From NCBI GenBank assembly GCA_003693705.1, contig RBZT01000594.1:332-64331 (forward strand): a stretch of 64,000 bases of DNA, in the 5' to 3' direction. Both the position numbers and the translations under genes were made by a program. Under the pieces are notes generated by a model. It was not told the origin of the DNA, did no database searches, and worked only from the letters and a program-made list of their open reading frames with translations. Shown here piece after piece: positions 61,860 to 64,000 of this stretch; position 1 is the first letter of the stretch, and each line of letters opens with the position of its first letter. The stretch comes from Polymyxa betae. Its lineage: Eukaryota; Endomyxa; Phytomyxea; Plasmodiophorida; Plasmodiophoridae.

Positions 61860-62135
61860 TGAGCTGGCTGCTGGAGACCGTCCTCCTGTGAAGGAAATGC
61901 TGCACTCTGGTACTGCCTATCGCGGTCGTACTGCTCCCTGTCGCATCATTCCGAATGCAATCCGCCCGGTATCCACCATGTCCGAGATGCTGCTATGATC
62001 ATGCAGCTGTTCTATTACACTAAAATCGTATCTTAACAATGTGTTATGTTTTAATATTCGTGATGTTTGTGTATTGAGATTTCAACTTGTTGCGCCACGC
62101 AATCCATCGTCGTTGTTATCGTTGTTGTCGTCGCC
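61860..62135. other. Divergent spacer
   Basis: Shared upstream region of the oxygenase (minus) and SmD2 (plus), 276 bases. No specific signal seen. Confidence 0.4.
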
Positions 62136-62621
62136 ATGACCAGGTCGGTCGCGAGCTCAGCCACTGTTGGCGTCGTCGTCTGATTTGGGTTTCGTAGTCG
62201 CCCGGAGGTCGCCAACGCCGTCGAAGAGAAGGAGGAGGACTTCTCGGTCGGGCCGCTCTCTGTCCTGAATCAGTCCATGATCAATAACACCCAGGTCGGC
62301 GATCTGCTCATTAACGATGGATTCCGTTCTAATGCCAATTTCAGGTTTTAATCAACCTGCGTAATAATCACAAGCTGCTTGGTCGTGTCAAGGCATTCGA
62401 TCGTCATTGTAACATGGTCTTAGAACAGGTCGTTCTCGTCGCCTTCCATCCGAACTGGATCTGACCTCGATTCTGTGTGTTTTTAGGTGCAAGAAATGTG
62501 GACGGAACAGGGTAAGCCTGGGAAAGGAAAGAAATCACGTCCGGTTGCCAAAGATCGCTTCATCAGTAAGATGTTCCTACGAGGCGATTCCGTTGTCATT
62601 GTTCTTCGTAACCCTGTTTAA
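62136..62621 (+). CDS. SNRPD2: Small nuclear ribonucleoprotein Sm D2
   Basis: Four exons: 62136-62143 (8 nt), 62198-62294, 62345-62428 and 62487-62621; introns 54, 50 and 58 nt; 324 nt, 107 residues. The first coding exon encodes only MT plus two bases. The Sm1 motif ([27 protein letters not shown]) and Sm2 motif ([18 protein letters not shown]) are complete, with the SmD2 insert [17 protein letters not shown]. SmD2 is a core subunit of the U1, U2, U4 and U5 spliceosomal particles, apt for a genome so rich in introns. Confidence 0.95.
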
Positions 62622-62870
62622 ATTTCTATCTAAAGATTGACAATAAATTCCATATTGAATCGAAGCCTGAATTCGGCGGTTCGAACGAGTTGAAATGCAC
62701 CTTCTATTCCGAATGATATTCTTGATCTGTAGAAGATGCTCTACAGCATTGTCAAATTCACATCGTATTCGGCAGTTATACAAATATCAGCGGTCTGTTT
62801 TGAAATCTTTCTCTCGCTTGACATAATCGCAATGATACAGATATGCAGATGATGGGCCATTCACAGACCC

Positions 62871-63199
62871 CTTGAGCAGGCGTCCATTCTAACTTGACAT
62901 TCATTGAGCGTAAGATTGGCTTTCTGCATGATTTCTCGAACTCGACCTTGGCAAGCGACAGCAACCAGCGACATCGGTGATTGAGATCAAGAGTCTTAAA
63001 GCCCCATCAATCACAGAGGGCCTCCGTCTACCCGCTCGATCCAATGCCTCCAGATTCTCGAGGTCAGCATCAAGCTGATTGAAACAAATCTCAAGAGTAG
63101 CCATGAAAGCCTCACCATATATTTGATTGGATGCAGCTCTGGCAACATCCAATCCGCAAGAACGATCTCCAACAAAACAATTTCTGTTTTTTTCTTCAT
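62871..63199 (-). CDS. Small helical hypothetical protein
   Basis: ATG 63199 opens a frame that seems to splice near 63160 into ASNQIYGEAFMATLEICFNQLDADLENLEAL and later into KANLTLNECQVRMDAC before a TGA at 62871. The helical stretch is convincing, but junctions were not fixed. No family recognised. Confidence 0.3.
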
Positions 63200-63297
63200 T
63201 CGTTGACCAGATATCCTGAGTCCCCTGCGGATGAAGGATAAACAGGAAACAGGCTTGATGTATACTGCATGGGTACTTCTAATGGCGGTCTCGATGA

Positions 63298-63977
63298 TTA
63301 TACTCGATCGCCGCGAACACGGAGGCTGCCGTTCTCGACCGAACGTTTGGTGGTGGACTCTGGACTCTGTAAACTAGAGCTGACAGCAACAAAGAGATGA
63401 TCAATCTGGTGGTTAAAACTGCCGAAAAGTACAGCAATGAGGGCCATCTCAGAGGTGTGCGGCGCTGGCTTGACGTAATTGTGCCAGAATCTGGTCTTGT
63501 TTAGCTTCAGCAGGCGCCCGAAAGATCATTTCCGCATCCAGGTTGTGTCGTGCTCGACATCGCATTGAATAAGGCCTTGACTTTGAGAAAAGAGTTTCGA
63601 GCCTTGGCTAAATGTGTCTTTAGCTTGTCCGAAGCCTCAATCATGTGTGAAATCTGATCGATAGATAACTCAATATTTTCCTAGACGATCAAAGGAGATC
63701 GGCATTCGAATGCCGATCTAGTGTTCGTATTCAGCAAAATAGCCTTTTGCTGATTGGATTGGGCCATCTTAATAGCCCGAATCTCCTCCATCAACAGATC
63801 GAGCTTTCGCTCTGACCGAGTCATTGGCGCGATCATACCTTGAATCGAAGGATGACCTGCGCTTGCGAAGCTGAGCGACCTCTGAGAAGTTTGCATGAAG
63901 TTGTCGTTAAGATGATACGAGAATGAGCTTTGAGACTCGACCCCAAATGGGGGTGATGGGGTCTCATTTCCCGACAT
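63298..63977 (-). CDS. Unknown 179-residue helical protein; one intron appears to be GC-AG
   Basis: Three exons (63977-63744, 63680-63582, 63504-63298; introns 63 and 77 nt) keep phase and sum to 540 nt. The N-terminus is Ser/Pro-rich (MSGNETPSPPFG); a coiled coil follows (RSERKLDLLMEEIRAIKMAQ, NIELSIDQISHMIEASDKLK), then a Trp/Tyr/Pro segment (NKTRFWHNYVKPAPHTSE) and a Ser-rich tail. No family recognised. The first intron begins GC rather than GT and contains a 24-bp perfect palindrome; there is no GT donor available in that exon. Confidence 0.5.
63696..63719. repeat. 24-bp perfect palindrome
   Basis: AGATCGGCATTC followed by its exact inverted complement, with no spacer. It sits in the proposed GC-AG intron of the unknown gene at the end of the window. 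Confidence 0.9.
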
Positions 63978-64000
63978 GTTTGCAGCTTATACGGGAGACA

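Overview
The window is a gene-dense stretch of a eukaryotic nuclear genome, read with the standard code (TAA, TAG and TGA all end genes). About 35 protein genes lie on both strands, most separated by only 75 to 500 bases. Nearly every intron I could resolve is 41 to 63 nt with GT and AG ends; most coding tracts were joined across such introns by matching phase and protein continuity, so exon sums divisible by three are the main internal check. The gene set points to a free-living or parasitic protist rather than an animal or fungus: a calcium-dependent protein kinase (CDPK, a family of plants, alveolates and other SAR-type protists), a eukaryotic RNA-dependent RNA polymerase, a kinesin of the kinesin-6 type and an FHA-parvulin fusion. 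A rhizarian of the phytomyxid kind is my leading guess, but that is inference only.

Layout. 1-1.2 kb: truncated 3' end of a gene, a TATA-like box and an unresolved stretch. 1.2-7.2 kb: BSD-domain protein, a GT61 glycosyltransferase and TRAPPC10. 7.2-16.7 kb: a 0.9 kb gene-poor spacer with a 31-nt palindrome, a large secreted protein, a helix-hairpin-helix protein, a small secreted protein, the FHA-parvulin, a Tim17/NDUFA11-like protein, a BACK-type protein and an unknown gene. 16.8-22.8 kb: one kinesin split by about forty introns. 22.8-32 kb: RAD1, a 771-residue coiled-coil protein, an exostosin-like glycosyltransferase, an epsin and a SAP-like/J-domain protein. 32.9-42.1 kb: actin-related protein with a 10-nt microexon, ribosomal protein eL8, NOP16, protein phosphatase 4 catalytic subunit, a 641-residue RRM protein and RNA polymerase III subunit RPC3. 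42.2-51 kb: a coiled-coil membrane protein, two C2H2 zinc-finger genes, an F-BAR/PH-like protein, the CDPK and a syntaxin. 51.9-64 kb: RNA-dependent RNA polymerase, PAM16, serine palmitoyltransferase LCB2, small unknown genes, a membrane-anchored TPR/2-oxoglutarate oxygenase, SmD2 and two small unknown genes.

How they fit together. This is housekeeping content without operon logic, but several genes share pathways: membrane traffic (TRAPPC10, epsin, auxilin-like J protein, F-BAR protein, syntaxin), secretory glycosylation (GT61, exostosin-like), ribosome making (eL8 and NOP16 share a 230-base divergent promoter), genome and RNA upkeep (RAD1, RdRP, SmD2, RPC3), mitochondria (NDUFA11-like, PAM16). 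The most unusual DNA-level signal is a short word, GTACTGGYCC, present ten times in coding frames of different phase and in non-coding DNA, together with two long perfect or near-perfect palindromes.
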